Below, piece after piece: positions 1 through 15,300 of a stretch of DNA of 64,000 bases. Numbering within the stretch: the stretch's first letter is position 1; each line of letters begins with the position of its first letter. Made by a program: the position numbers and the translations under genes. The notes beneath the pieces are model-generated. The model saw only the letters and a list, made by a program, of their open reading frames with translations, did not search any database and had not been told where the DNA came from. Source of the stretch: Trebouxia sp. TZW2008 (Eukaryota; Chlorophyta; Trebouxiophyceae; Trebouxiales; Trebouxiaceae); assembly GCA_002118135.1 (NCBI GenBank), contig BDIU01000172.1, positions 124,001 to 188,000 on the forward strand. Direction: 5' to 3'.

Positions 1-119
1 CACTGAGTTTGCCTGCATTGACACTTCTGCATTGTGTGTTGAGGCAATTCAATGTAAGACATTAGTTTTGGAAACAAAGCCACCCTTTATGTCAAAACCA
101 CACTGTGCCTCGTGAGCAG

Positions 120-384
120 GTACTTGCAAGCCAGGGAGTTGGCTAGAAAGCTAGTGGCGACCTATCGCCTCTGCTCAGAACAGCTGTCGAGCCAGTCTCA
201 CTACGACTATGGCATGAGGGCAGTCATCAGCGTGCTGCGCGCTGCGGGCGCCAACAAGCAGAAATGGGGTGAAATGGCTGAGGAGCTGCTCATGCTCAGA
301 TCAATCAGGGACGTCAATCAGCCCAAATTCCTGGCGCCTGACATCCCCTTGTTTGAGGGCATCCTGGCTGACCTGTTCCCTGGG
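120..384 (+). CDS. Dynein exon: end of AAA1
   Basis: First dynein exon in the window. It enters after cag at 117-119 in phase 2 and ends at donor gtgagt (385). It encodes the AAA1 C-terminal helical part ([20 protein letters not shown], then [16 protein letters not shown]) up to [13 protein letters not shown]. The AAA1 Walker motifs are upstream of the window. The intron after it carries an echo of this exon's 3' edge at 458-527. Confidence 0.9.
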
Positions 385-3300
385 GTGAGTATTGCAATGA
401 CTACGCTTTCCTCCCTCAAACTTATTCATGGCATTGATGCAAAGTCGAATGTACCATTCCTTGTTTGAGGGCATCCTGACTGGCTGGATCGCTGTGGTGA
501 GCTTTGCAATGAGCAGGCTTCCTGCTTCGAACTGTGCTGGAGCGGCAGTGCTGTTGAAGTAATATGCACGATGCTCTGTCACCTCTGATTTTATACACAA
601 GTGCATCTCCAGGATCAGAGGCATTGGAGCTGCAGCTGTGCACTGCAATGTGGAATTGGGCTGAACGTCTGAGAAGGCAATGCAATGCTGATGCTGCAGT
701 ACAGCTCAAAGGAGCAACAAATAGCATCTGGAACAGCCAGCAGATGGTAGTCAGACGCAGCAACAGATCAGTCATGCAGCGGGTAGTTTGAAAATCATCA
801 ATCTTTCTTGATAGCATTGCTTGCTCTCCTCAGGTGTCACTGCCAGCCCCAGACTACAAGGACCTTGACGACTGCCTGCGTTCAGCCTGCACCGCAGCCA
901 ATCTGCAAGCCACGCCAGTCTTCATTGAGAAGGCTCATCAGCTGTATGAAATGGTGCTGGTGCGGCACGGCCTGATGATAGTGGGCTACAGCTTTGCTGC
1001 TAAGACCAGCATCTACCGCATGCTGGCGGCTGCTCTTGGAGAGCTGCATGACAAGAAATTGTTGGATGAGAACAAGTATGTTCTGGTCTGCTGTCATGCA
1101 AAGCAGTCTGCTGCACAACTGATGCTGTGGCCATAGTGATCTTGATTGCATGTATAGCCCAGGGTGGCAGAGCAGAAGTAGTTGTCTGAAATGGCTCAAG
1201 TTGAAATGTTTCAAGGCTGCAGCGTATGTGTTGCATGCATACCAAAGTGAGCAGCATCCTGTGACAAAGCGCAACCATGTTTTGTTTGCCTGACAGCAGA
1301 GCAAAGACTTCTGTCTCACTGCCATGCAAGATCCTCACAGTGCATGAGAGAGTTGGTTTTGGGCATGCAGGGTGCAGCTTCACGTCATGAATCCCAAAAG
1401 CATCACCATGGGTCAGCTATACGGTCAGTTTGACCCTGTCAGCCATGAGTGGAAAGACGGTGTGCTGGCCAAGATCTTCAGGGATTGCGCAACTGACCCC
1501 TCACCAGACCGCAAGTGGGTCTTGTTCGACGGTCCTGTGGACGCTGTCTGGATCGAGAACATGAACACGGTGCTGGATGATAACAAGAAGCTGTGCTTGA
1601 ACAGTGGAGAAATTGTGCAAATGAGCGCGTCCATGGTGAGCTTACATGATCGGCATTTTGTAGGTGCTTTGCAGAGACATGCGTTTTCTGACTCGTCGAA
1701 GTTTGCCATGACAGGGTATGTTAATCCCATGACATCTGCTTTCTTGCTCCTGCTGTCTGCAACACATCACAGCACACCTTGCTGTTTCTGGCATAGAACT
1801 GTCGGCCAAATCTGTACAGCGTTAATGTCAGCTGCTTTGTTCTGAGCATCTAAGGGCCAGTTGCAGCAGCTGCCGCACGCTATGCTGAATCAGTACTGCA
1901 CGCAGCAGATTCTGGCACACGCAAGTTGTTCATACATTCATTTTAGTGCCTCATGCCACATAAGAGTAATTTATGGCGGAGCTGTTGGCAATGCTGGTGA
2001 CAATGTCTAGCTTAAGAAGCTAGCTTTGGGGCAGCTGCCCTGATTACCGCTCATCATGTGTTATCTGCCTGCAAGCTACGCCCCCAGCTGACCACTTGCT
2101 GCTGTGTGTGTGCAACAGAACATGATCTTTGAGGTGCAAGACCTGGTGGTAGCATCACCAGCTACAGTCAGCAGGTGTGGCATGGTGTATGTTGAGCCTG
2201 GCCAAATGGGCTGGAGACCCCTTAGAGACTCATGGATGCAGGCAGACCTCCCTGCAGCTCTGTCACAAGAACAGCGCAGCCATGTGAGCCCATCACTAGT
2301 CTGCTGCGCTAGCTGTGTGCTCTGTGTGGCACAGTGTTGTTTTGGCAGAGCGGCATCATGAGTCTTCTGCTGTCAAAATTGCATAGGACCCCGCTTATGC
2401 CTGCTGCAGTGACTTTGTGTATGGTTGACACAGCATAATAGAAGAATGGAATAGCGTCATGCTGCATGTCTTGCTTAGACTGATGCACCAGTACCGCAGT
2501 AGGACTGGTCATCAGGGATCAATTCCCGCCTCCTTGATGCTCTAAAGCCAGCAAGCATTTCAGTTTTTCCGTCAGCCTGTTTATGCACTTATGGGATCAT
2601 GCAATCTTTGACAAGCCTGATTGTAGCCACACATGGTCACTGCCAAATCCCTGGTAGCATGGTGCGCATCAAGGTTGTTGCAATTGCCTTACGACATGTA
2701 CTGTTTGCCATTATGATGATTATGTCCCATATGTACTGCAGATTTATGCTTTGTTTGAGTGGCTTGTGGACCCATGCATTGCCTTTGTCAGGCGCAATTG
2801 CCGTGAGGTTGTGACCACAGCCGACATCAACCTGCCAATCAGCCTGATGAATCTGTTCAGCAGCCTGCTTGACAGCTTCAGACCAGATGCTACTAGCGAA
2901 GCACCGGTAAGTTCACAAGCCATCTTCAGATATTAGCAACAACAAGCTGTAGGTGGCAACGAGGTGCTCATGTCATGCACGGCCTCAGCTCAAGGTGCTG
3001 CAAGCATCTGCTTATGTGATACGTTGTTAATTCACAAGCAAACATTGGCAGTCAGATATGTACATTGTGTCTGAATGTCACCTAACAGGCTGCAACATTG
3101 GCGATGCATTTCCCCTGATCATGATTTGATGTGTTGTGTGTTGAAGAACCAAAGTTTCAGCCTTCTGATTTACACAGACTTGTGATGCCTGACACTCATC
3201 GACACTGCTTTCCACTGCCACTCAGGCTGCAGAACTGGCAATTCAGGTTCACATTGATAAAATTGTGAACTGCTGTCCTTCTGAGCATCAGTGTAATTGG

Positions 3301-6300
3301 CACAGATCTGTGGTGTCAAGCAGGCTCCCCATGTTGAAGCCACAAGGCTGCTGGAGGGCCTGTTCATCTTCTCCCTCATTTGGTCCATTGGAGCCACTAC
3401 AGAGACTGCTGGTCGCACCCAGTTCAATCTCTTCCTGCGCAAGCTGCTGAAGAAGAGCGTTGAAGAGAGTCCAGATCGGGTTGAGTTTGACCTCGGTCCT
3501 GGGGTCACAATCGCGCCTCCAGAGTTTGACCTGAAGCCTGTTCTGCCTGTGGTAAGGCTTCTGTGCCTTGAAGATGACGATGTGCTCTCTCAAGCCCGTT
3601 CTTCCCTCTGAGTGAGCTCCATGTGATGTGCGGGAATGGTTTTAGTCTCATCATCAAGCCTTTGCTGCCTGCGGTCAGGCTTGCATTCAACAGCCTTCAT
3701 GCCAAGACAGGCCTCAGCTCTGTTTTTGTTTCCCCAAAGTGTACCTGCTGCATTCTTCAGGCCTGAAAACGTGTGTGACAGACCTGCCCCACTGTAGAAC
3801 CTGAGTCAGCATCTGTGTGCAGGGTGGCAGCATGCATGACTTCCTGTTACCTCAGGAGACTAGTGATTAGTGCACACTACATAAAAGTGTCTGCAGGCAA
3901 ATTGCCAATTTGCAGATCCTGAGTCATCATTTGCTTGCAGGATGGCAGCGTGCATGACTACATGTTTGATCAGGAGACCTGTGACTGGGTGCACTGGATG
4001 AACACAGTCCCCACCCAAGAGCTCCCTCCAAGCCTGACCTTTAATGAGATCATTGTACAGACCATTGACACCGTGCGCTACAGCTACCTGATGCGGCTGT
4101 TGATGACTCACGGCCATCATACCTTGTTCACAGGTCTGCAGCAAGCACTTTGACTTTGCAAGAGCTTGACCCTATTGCCCAAGTTGTTTCCGCCACCCAG
4201 CACTCCATCCGCTTTCATGACGTCTGCAGTTGTTGCTGATCATCATGCTGCACTTACCAGTAAGGTTGTAACGCGTGAGAGTGCATGCCTTTTGGGGTGG
4301 TCTCTTGCTGTATCAGGTCGCCTTGTCAAGTGCAGCTCAGTCCATTTGCCCTTTGGCAAATGCCATGACGTGAAGTTTGGCTAATCAGTGAGTGCTGAAC
4401 ACATGCAGGTGCAACTGGTACTGGCAAGACAGTGTATATGACCTCTCAGATCAATGCACTGGACACCAATGTCTACCAGAACATCCAGACAGCCTTCTCA
4501 GCTCAGACCAGCGCTAATCAAATCCAGGATATCATTGACTTGAAGCTGGACAAGCGCCGCAAGGTGTGAATACTTTAAAGCTTCTCTTGTCACGCTGTTT
4601 CATGCTGCAAACAGTTTAGTTTCGGCTGAAAGCATTGTCCAAGTATGAAGGCATGTGAGCTCTATGATATGCTCCTCTGCACCTTGCAAGCTTCTTTAGC
4701 ATTGCTTGCATAGCATGGCGTTGCTTGCAGCTGTAAACAAGCTCCGTTGCAATGGTAAATTCTGATAAGCAACAACTTGTGTGCATTCATGTGATGAAAG
4801 CTTGAATGGTTGTTGCCAGGGCATCTACGGGCCACCTTTCGGGCAAAAGTGTGTCATCTTTGTTGATGACCTGAACATGCCATCACTGGAGGTATACGGT
4901 GCCCAGCCTCCAGTAGAGCTGCTCAGACAGTGGATGGATCACAAGGGCTGGTATGATAGGTGAGCCTGTCTGCGTCTGCTGCTTTTGGCTAATTCAGGGC
5001 AAGTCAGAAGTAGCATTAAGCGCAAGGACACCCACTGCTGTTGTAGCTGGGCCATTGGCCCTGTTGTCTTGTTAGAGCACTTGATCTCTGGTCGAAACAT
5101 ACCAGAAATGCCATCTTGGCTTGCTCCACGATACAAGTGCCAAAGTACATCAAGTTGGACAGCCTGACAGGGACTAGACAGCCCTCTTCAGGGACGTTGC
5201 ATTCATATGCACTGCTCCATCTCCTCCTCCAACTCTGCAAGCTGACCAACACATGTGTCCGTTTTGGTTTCAATCGATGGGGTATTGCTGCCATACCTCA
5301 CCAGGCATGCTCACAACAACTTATCAGATGCTTCCTCACCTCAGCATGCATGGCTGTTGCAGGTCAGACAACAGTTGGAGGTCCATTGTAGATGTGATCT
5401 TCTGTGCGGCAATGGGCCCTCCAGGAGGCGGCCGCAACAATGTCACGCCTCGCTACCTGCGCCATTTCAACCTTGTTGCCATCTCTGACTTTGATGATGA
5501 GACATATGCCCACATCTACACGGTAAGCCTCGCCTTCGGCACACAGGATCTTTGTGCAAGTGCATACAACTTGATTACATTTGTGCTCACAGCATCTGAT
5601 GTGTACGCAGAGCATTTTCTGCCATGTCAAACCGTCGATCATGATAACCTTGATCTGCATATGCTGTCAATGACTTTGCTTGCTGAGTGAGCTTGTGACA
5701 GAAGCGTCGCCAACAGTAGCACTGTTTGGGCACCCTGACAAAAGCAGCAGAGTGCATTGGCATGACTTGTTGCTGCAACAAAAGGTGCTACTTGCAGAGC
5801 ATCATCAGCTGGTGGCATCAGAAGGCCAGCGTAGCAGAAGAGGTTGCCAGCATGGGGCCATCAATTGTAACAGCAACAGTGGACATCTACCAGGCCATCA
5901 AGCGAGACCTGCTGCCAACCCCAGCAAAGAGCCACTACACATACAACATGAGGGACTTGTCCAAGGTGTTCCAGGGCATCTCAATGGTTGGGGTACCTGT
6001 TGACACCCCTGAGAAAATGACTAGGTGAGCTGGTCAAGGTTTCCCAGCAGTCTGTGGCAGCAGCTGAACCTTCCTGTAGTCCCATCTGCCTGCCTTGTGC
6101 CGCCAGAGCCTGCTTGAGGGGTCATTCAGAGGTGAGTTGCGTTGCAGGCTGTGGGCGCACGAAGCGCTCCGGATCTTCCACGACCGGCTGGTGAATGACG
6201 AGGACCGCCGCTGGTTCGCCAGCTACCTCAAGGCGGCTGTTCAGGAGCATCTGCATCAAGACTTCGACGACGTCTTTACCCCGACGGGCAGCTCGAGTGC

Positions 6301-9300
6301 TGCCGGCCAGCTGGACGTGCTGAGCGCGACTCGCAGTTTGCTGTACTGCAACTTCCTGACCCAGGTGTGCCAGATGCCAGCATCCCTGTGAGCAATTGCG
6401 ACATTGTAATGCAGGCTCAATTCCACTTGCAGCTTGTTATACTGCAACTTCTTGACCCTCTGTGCCAAGTGCAGTTGTTCCTGCCAGCAGATCTACAGCA
6501 GTGGCACGAGCTCAGTTGATACCCACAGTCACCTCACCAGGCTATCTGTGCTACAGGGTGCTGATGACCAGAAGTATGAGCCAGTCACTGATCAGGCCCG
6601 GCTCTTGACTTGCATAGAAGGCTACTTGGCAGAGTACAACCTGCAGAACAAGACCCGAATGGATCTGGTCCTGTTCTTGTACGCAGCAGAGCATATCTGC
6701 CGTATAGCACGTATCGTCAAGCAGCCCTTTGGCAATGCCCTGCTGGTGAGCCCTCTATCTTGTACCCAAGTGTTGTTGCAAATGACACTACTGCCTGGCA
6801 ACAGAAGCACATGACATGTCTTCAACAAAGCTGCACCCTTGCTTCCTATGGGTGTCGGCCTGACCATCTCAAGGACAGGATCTGCATGCCAAGAGCATTT
6901 TGATCATGCCTCACCTCTGCAACATTGTGCATGTGTTTCTAATGTCAAGAGGCCCACATGCACCTGTGCACTGTGACAGCATTCTGGGGCATTTGCCTGA
7001 TTTCAGATGTCATGTCGTGGTGGAGCTGCCAGCCTTGACACTCACTACGTCCAGCACAATTCCGCATGACTTGCACTATAGCTTTGTCTGACCATGACGC
7101 ACTACCTCTCAAACAGCTGTATGGCAAACAGAAGACTTGTTTCATGCGGCAGCTATCTATGTCTGCTACAGGTTGGTGTGGGAGGCAGTGGGCGTCAGAG
7201 TCTGACCAGGATTGCAACTTTCATGGCTGAGTACTCCCTTTTCACCATAGAGATCAGCAAAAGCTACTCCATTGCGGAGTGGAGGGAAGACTTGCGAACC
7301 GTGCTGCGCAAGGCGGGCTCTGACGGGCAGCCCACCGTGTTCCTGTTTAGCGACAATCAGCTCAAGGATGAAAGCTTTCTTGAGGACATCAACAATATCT
7401 TGAACATGGGCGAGGTAAGTCATCTTGAAGTGCAGCCATTGTTGTGCTTGCCATCAAATATCTTACAGTTGCACATGTGGCTGCTGTTGTTCTCATGTTC
7501 AGCTTGTTGAGATCAGTGTAACAATTGACACTTGCCAGACAGATGCCCAGAAGCAACACAGTCAGGCATTCTGCAGCAGCCACACATGGTGCAATGCTGT
7601 ACAGCTAATGCCGTGCATGATAAAAAGGTGCTGCTTGTAGGTACCTAACCTGTTTGCAAAGGACGAGGTGATGACAATCATTGAAGCAGTGACCCCCAAG
7701 GCCAAGAGGGCCGGCAAGGGGATCACCCCTCCCGAGGTATATGCGTACTTTGTGGAGCAGTGCAGAGCCAATTTGCACATGGTTCTGGCAATGTCGCCTG
7801 TAGGTGATGCATTCAGGTATGAATCAATTTAACGCTCATCATGGCTGATATCAAGTTACTGTGTTTGCTGCATTCAAGACATACTTTGTGCAGTGTTCAT
7901 GCGCATACATTGCTGGTCAGGAGCCCTGTGGTTGATGCACTTGCATTGGGGATTCAGGGTGCAGAATTTGACCTTTTGATCTGAGCACATCAGTTTGAGT
8001 GCTGCTTCTGTGCATTTACGCAGCGTTAAGCCAGGCTTGCACAATCAAGTGCAACTCTCTCAGCTGTGTGTGCTCCAGGCTGACGTTAAACATTGCACAG
8101 CTCCGTGAACTAGAGCCAAGATGCTTGACTGTAGCTGAAAGCTTGCGTTTGCATCTGCAGGGCACGCTTGCGCAAGTTCCCAAGTCTCGTGAATTGCTGC
8201 ACCATTGATTGGTTCAGTGAGTGGCCAGCTGATGCCCTTAAGAGTGTGGCATCACAGTTTCTCAAGGTATGCCGTGCCTGCACTTGATGTATCATAAAAG
8301 CTGCGTTCCTGAGTCCCTACAAGAGAGCAGCAGCAGCTTGGCAGTATTGTTTGCACAGCTGTCGCGTGCATGACCGTCATCAAGGCCAACCAGCTACTTC
8401 GTGCCATGAAACATCCAGGATGATTAGCTGTTCAACCTTCTTGCCTGGCACAGCCTGTTTCATTAATGCCTGTTGAATGTTGTCAGACCCAGCCATGTCT
8501 AAGTGTGATGGCATGGCTGAGTACGCCTCGTTGCAAGGTTTTGTCGCTGAATTTGCTCAGGCATGGTGTCAAGAAGACAATATCCGTCTGTCTTGGCATG
8601 ACGTCAGTCCATCAGGCTTTTGCCGCTTCTCATATCAGTGCACATGCAGGATGTGGAGATGCCCAGTGATGCAGCCAGGCAGTCTGTGGAGGGCATGTGC
8701 ATGCTGTTCCACACCAGTGTGCGCACCCTGGCACAAGACTTTCTTACACAGCTGCAGCGCCACTACTACGCCACGCCAACCTCCTACCTGGAGCTTATCT
8801 CCACCTACAAGCAGCTCCTGGCTGCCAAGCGCACCCAAGTGTCAACTCTCAAGCACAGGTAAGGCACTCATGTCAATATATTTACTTCCTGCAGGGGTGC
8901 TTAGAAGCGTGCTTCTATTTGACGATGTCAGCTTGCTGTTCTCTCATCATTTGCTGCGTGCCTTGCGCAGGAAATGCTTTGTACATGTGAGCTTCCTTGT
9001 CAAATAGCCTGCTTTGCTGTCCTGTACAGGAGTGTGCAATAGGCCCTGCATCAGGCAAATCGGCCTGTGCATTCGTTTATTGAGTCGCCCGCAATGAGCA
9101 AAACAAACCAGGCTGCTGATCAAACAAAGTCGGAGCATTAGCTGATGTCACGAGCTTTGCCCAGGTGAGCATCATACCTTGCATGCATTCACTGCATGTT
9201 TGCTCCAGCACAGATTGACATCAGTCAATGAATCATTGTTCAATGCAGGTACTCAGCTGGGCTGCAGAAGCTGCTAGCAGCCGAAGGTGAAGTGAATGTG

Positions 9301-12300
9301 ATGAAGGAGGAGCTCATTCAGCTCCAGCCCAAGCTGATAGCCACTGGCAAAGAGGTCGAGGAGACACTGGTTGTGGTCAACAGCCAGACTGAGGCTGCTG
9401 TGGCTCAGAAGGCTGTTGTCTCAGCTGAAGAGGCTGCTGCTTCTGAGAAGGCTGCTGCTGCCAAGGCCATCAAGGTCAGCCTGCTGATTTGCACGAGCAC
9501 CAGAGGTTGTTACTAGTACCAGATGTTGGCTGTGTGGGCCAAAGCAGTGTAGACCATAATTGCAGACAGTTCTCAACAATGGGCACAGGACTCAGACACT
9601 TATGACAGCAGATTCTCTGCGCTTTGCATTTTGATCTGACACTCTGCCTGTGCATTTCATATTGAATGCTGCTTCATCACATTTCCGTAATGTGGTTCTG
9701 CCTGTCACACTGTCACCTTTGCTGCTTCAGGATGAGTGTGAGGGTGAATTGGCGGTGGCAATGCCGCTGCTAGAAAAAGCTCTGGCAGCCCTGAACACCT
9801 TGACCAAAGGAGACATCACAGAAGTGAAGTCAATGAAGAATCCTCCCTCTGTAGTCAAGCTGGTCATGGAGAGCGTTTGCCATATGCTGGGGGTCAAGCC
9901 AAAGAAGGTTCAAGACCCCGCCAACCCCTCCAAGAAGGTTGATGATTACTGGGAAGGCAGCCAGAAGCTACTCGGAGAGTCTGGTAAGACATAAGATGTT
10001 GTTTTGCCTGCTGTATGCCCCTGCAGTTTGTCTCCTTTGGCCATAAGTGATGACGTACCTCTCATCAAAGCATCTGTAGGTTTGTTGGAGCTGATGAAGC
10101 AGCAACTGACACAATGTCTCCTGCTTGAGCTGCTTGTGGCAAAAGTCAGCCATCAGCCTTCAACTTTATCTACTGATGTGATTTCTGCTGGCATGGCACC
10201 TGAAAAAGTTTGTCCTCAGCATTGACATGGCTGAGAACATTCTATGTCCTGTACAGGCTTCCTGCAAAAGCTGCAGACCTATGACAAGGACAACATCCCT
10301 CCTGAGGTCATTGTCAAAATCCGGCCTTACATGGAAAACCCAGACTTTGACCCTGAAGTGGTCAAGAAGGCCTCAAAGGCTGCTTATGGTCTAGTGTCTT
10401 GGGTGCGAGCCATGGAAGCCTATGACAGGTGATTGTACAGTCAACAGGACAGCAAGACCTGATCAGCTCAGCACCCAGCAGCAATCCATGTGGTGCACCT
10501 GTGATGTAGTCTGTACAAATCAAAGCCAGATGCACCTGCACAAGGCAATATCTTTCCACATTCATGCCTGAAGTAGAATTCTTGAGTCTGTGTACCTGAT
10601 ACCATTGGTCTTACTGCTATGCCAAGACGTGTTCATTCTACAGACGCCTGACTCCAAAGTGTCTTTCAGTGAGCATCAGGGCTTGATTGTCTTTGCAGGG
10701 TGGCCAAGGTGGTTGCTCCAAAGAAGGAGAAGCTGGCTGCTGCAGAAGCAGAGTACAGTGAGCTCATGACTGGCTTGAATCAGAAGAAGGCCGAGCTTGC
10801 AGCTGTGGAGGCGAATCTTGCTGCCCTCAATGCCAAGCTCAAGGAGATGCAGGTCGATTTTGCTGTCTGTTGCATTGTCTCTAAGCCATGTCTTACAATG
10901 AATGACCACTTTTGCATTGCTTGCATATACAGGATTGTCACTTATTTGGCACTGCTTTGGCCATCAGTATAGGCTCTGCAAGGAGGCGCAGCATTTGTGC
11001 CATTGTGATTCAATGTTGCATTGACTGAGCAGGGGCCTCACAGAGACTGCAGAATGCGCTGTGTATGTGAATGCTTTCAGCTACCTTGGCTACCAAGTTT
11101 GCGCATGACAAAGTTGATGTGTAACACCCGCCAAGCAGACTTCATTGTTCTCTCATGTGTCAATGCTCTGTAAGGCAAGATTCAACTGTGATCTCAAGTC
11201 AGTCTCACTCATATCTTTGCAAGGCAGAGTCTGGTGTCATTTGCTGGTTCGCTCAACCAATGCTTTGCAATGATTAGGACCAAAAGCAGCAGCTGGAGCG
11301 TGATGTGGACCTCTGCTCCAAGAAGCTGGACAGGGCTACAAAGCTGATAGGCGGTCTGGGCGGGGAGAAGACCCGCTGGACTGAAGTCGCTGAGAAGCTG
11401 GGCAAGGACTACATCAACCTGACAGGCGATGTGCTGCTGTCAGCTGGATTCATTGCCTACCTAGGTGGATTACAGTCTTTCCACCCGGTCATAGTTGCTA
11501 CCTTGAAGCATTTCTTCGTTAGTTATTATGAGTTTAAGAAGATATTTCATTGTCTACCTAGATGAGACTTCAGCCTTTGCATTTGCTCACAAATGCACAC
11601 TTTGATTTTGTTCCATGCATAAATGATGCTCCAACGCAAAAACTGCCTGTATACACAGAAGATGTCAGATCTGTTCAGCTGTTCTGCTGCACTCCCATGC
11701 GCACTGAAGCATGCAGCCACATTCCTGCACTGACACCACATTGACGTAAGCACAAATCTGCTGGGTCTTGCTGATCATGCTGGAGTTGTGTTAGTTATTG
11801 CGACTCGTGCTGACAACACAACACTACTGTGCAGGCGCGTTCACTGGCAGCTACAGGGAGCGTGCCACCTCCCTTTGGACAGCGGAGTGTCAAAAGCATG
11901 ACATCCCATGCTCAGCAGAGTTCCGCATGGCAGCTGTGCTGGGAGAGCCTGTGCAGATCAGGGACTGGGTCATTCAGGGACTGCCCAATGACAGCTTCTC
12001 CATTGACAATGCCATCATTGTCAGCAAGGCCCGCCGGTGGCCGTTACTCATTGACCCACAGGTGTGGCATGCAAGTGCTTTTTGTCTGAAGATTGTTGCT
12101 TTTGCGACTAGTTGTGATGTTGAACTTCATCAGCAAGCATGACTAAAACAGGGTTTGGGAGAACAGGTAAGCAGTCAGAGCCGCACTGTCTGTCCTCAGC
12201 ATTCAAATTATATCAGTAGGCTTTTCATGCTTGCTGCCAAGGCGACAAAGTAGGCTGTACATGATCAACCTGTTGAAGAGACTATACGTAAATGAGGGGA

Positions 12301-15300
12301 ACGGCACATGCAGATCAGGCTTGCTATGGTCTCTGATGTAGGGTCAAGCCAATAAGTGGATCAGGAACATGGAGCAGCGACACCAGCTAGAGGTGCTGAA
12401 GCTGAGCGAGCCAGACTACATGCGGCGTTTAGAGAATGCCATTCAGTTTGGCAAGCCTGTCTTGCTTGAGGGGGTGGGTCAGGAGCTGGACCCCACTCTA
12501 GAGCCCCTGCTGCTGAAAAGCACCTTCAAGCAGGCAAGCGGTGTTTCCTACCTGCATGCAGGCAATGTCTGCTCGGCTTGTTCATCTGGGCTTGCAAGGC
12601 TGGCATGCAGTGACTATGCAGTGATTGCACATCCACCAGCCACATGAAGTGCTTCATGTCGCGCACTCAAAATGCATATGTGGTGCCCAAATTATCACAA
12701 GATGGTTTGTTGACATCAGCTGATGCTGGACACCACTAGTGCTCAACAACAGACAAAGTCAGTGGCATCTGCAGCAATTCTCATCACTCCTCCTGCTCAG
12801 GTATCAACATAGCAGCTGTTAGTGCGTTAACGTCTTTTGCTGTGAATCATTTGCTTGTTGCCTTGTGACAGCAACCTTGGCATTGACATTCGACTTTTGC
12901 TAGGGCAGAGGCACAGCAAGCTTACTTGTCACATGCAGTACGCTGGGTGTTGATTTATACTGACATTGTCTGTATGGACCCCTGCCAGGTCCGCACAGCA
13001 GTCAATATATATTTTTTGATATTGAGCATGCGCATTGCAGGGTGGGCAAATGTGCATCAGGCTGGGGGACTCCACCATTGAGTACAGTGAGCAGTTCCGC
13101 TTCTACATCACCACTGCTCTGCGCAACCCCCACTACCTGCCTGAAGTGGCTGTCAAGGTGTGTCACAGACAGCTTGCATGTCCGTCGTAGCCACCATGTT
13201 TGCTGTGAATGCTCTGTCCCTGTAATTGCTGCGCCTTGTCCAAACAACACATGGTGACTGTATGGAACCGGACTGCTCTGTTTGCTGGCCTGCCTGTTGT
13301 CATTGCACAGGTCCTTAAGCGCTTTGGCCTGTTATAACTTGCAAGTTTCCCAAACATGCTGTGATAATTTTTGTGGCAGGTGACGCTGCTGAACTTCATG
13401 ATCACTCCTGAGGGTCTGGAGGACCAGCTGCTGGGCATTGTGGTGCAGCGCGAGCGCCCTGAGCTGGAAGAGGAGAAGACCAAGCTCACCCTGCAGGTCA
13501 GTCCATCCTTGACATGCCTCCCTTTTGCCTTACTGTATAGCCCTGCATAGCTCTGCATGCTTGATTTGAGTGCAGGCAACATGTTCTGCATGTCAAATGA
13601 TGACATGAGTCAACTCACAGACACAGCCTGTCAACAGGAGGAAGCTGTATGCACTCGCGGCAACTCTTCACAAGACATCAGTGGGACTCACCCACCATTT
13701 TCAGCTGTTGCGCGCTTGTTGGAACTGGCAAGGACAGGCAGCCATCATGTTGTGAGCTTCTTGCCACCACTGCTGTTGTATCATATGCAGGGTGCTGAGA
13801 ATGCTCGCCAGCTGGCAGAGATCGAGGACAAGATCATTGAGGTGCTGTCTGGTGCTGAGGGCAACATCCTGGAGAATGAGACTGCCATCACAGTCATCAC
13901 CGCTTCCAAAACCCTCTCCAATGACATCAATCAGAAGCAGCAGATTGCACAGCGCACTGAGAAGAAGGTGCGACCCAGCTGCAATGCTTTGCATTCAATC
14001 TGGGCGGTCAGCGCTGCTGTTGGTCCATATTTGTCATGGTCAAGTTGGGTGATTCCTGTCTTTACAGCGTCATCGTGACAGTGCCCATGTTTTGATGTTG
14101 ATCAAGACAAGCTGAGTACTTGGTGATTGCATGGAGGCACAGCTGGCACTTGCCAGCCACAAAGAGAATCAGCAAACTGAGTCAAGACCAGCTTTGCACT
14201 TGTCACCAAACAGTTTCTGCTGGATATGGTACACCAGTACACAAGCTGAGCAGCTAACAAATTTGCCTGTGCAGATTGATGAAGCCCGGCTTGGGTACAA
14301 GCCTGTTGCTCGGCATGTGGCAGTGCTCTTCTTCAACATATCAGAGCTGGCCAATATTGAGCCCATGTACCAATACTCCCTTGTCTGGTTTGTCAACTTG
14401 TTTGAAGATGCAATCAAGAAGGTAAGAGGACATTTGTGCTTGCTCCACAAGCAGCAAAGTTGACCTCTGAACACGGCCAAGTACTTGGAGGTATCAATTA
14501 CTTGTTTGCTTGTCCATTGAAATATGCGCATGACTGTTGCATAGCTCTGCCACAATCTGTTCAAGCTCACCAGTGGAACCCACTGATACTAAGGACCCAA
14601 ATTGTGTATGAACAGACTTGTAGGGCGTGTGCTGGTGCCTGGTTGCTCAGTCAACGCTGTTTCTACCCATGCTGGCACAAATCCATCAGTATCTGAAATC
14701 TAGTTATGCAGAGATCTCAAGTGCTTTGGATTGTGTATCCTGCAGGCAACGTCATCAGCTGTGCTATCAACGCGCATAAAAACAAACCTGTCAAGCTGAA
14801 TAGAGCCCTCATATACTCTTGTTTGGATATCCTGCAGGCAGCGCCATCAGATGTGCTATCGACGCGTATCAACGCCTTGGTGGAATATGTGACGTACTCC
14901 CTCTACTGCAATGTCTGCCGCAGCCTGTTTGAGAAGGACAAGCTGCTGTTCAGCTTCATGCTCTGCATCTCTATCAAGGTCAGCATCAGAGGCCCCCTGC
15001 AAACAGCCTGCCTCTGTCTGTGCCTGCCTTACACGCTGTGCATCTAAAGCAGTGTGAGCTGCTGCCATGCTTTGCGTGCGTGGTTAGCACAAAACTGCCT
15101 TAAGCCATTTGCAACATGTGCACAGACTTGCCGACGGTGCCGGAAGGGCGTGAATAGGACGATTTGAGTGTGATAGTGAAGTTTATCACATTCAGTTGCT
15201 GACGATGTCATGTGCAGCTCATTTGCCATTGAGACATTTTGTGCGTTGCTGTGTGCTGTGGTCATGCACTGCTCTCTGGATGTGATACTAGACACCAATG

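Noticed and set aside
882..1383. Long minus-strand frames opposite the dynein exons (882-1325, 1000-1383 and many others)
   Set aside because: They mirror conserved dynein exons and introns and show no homology or coding features of their own.
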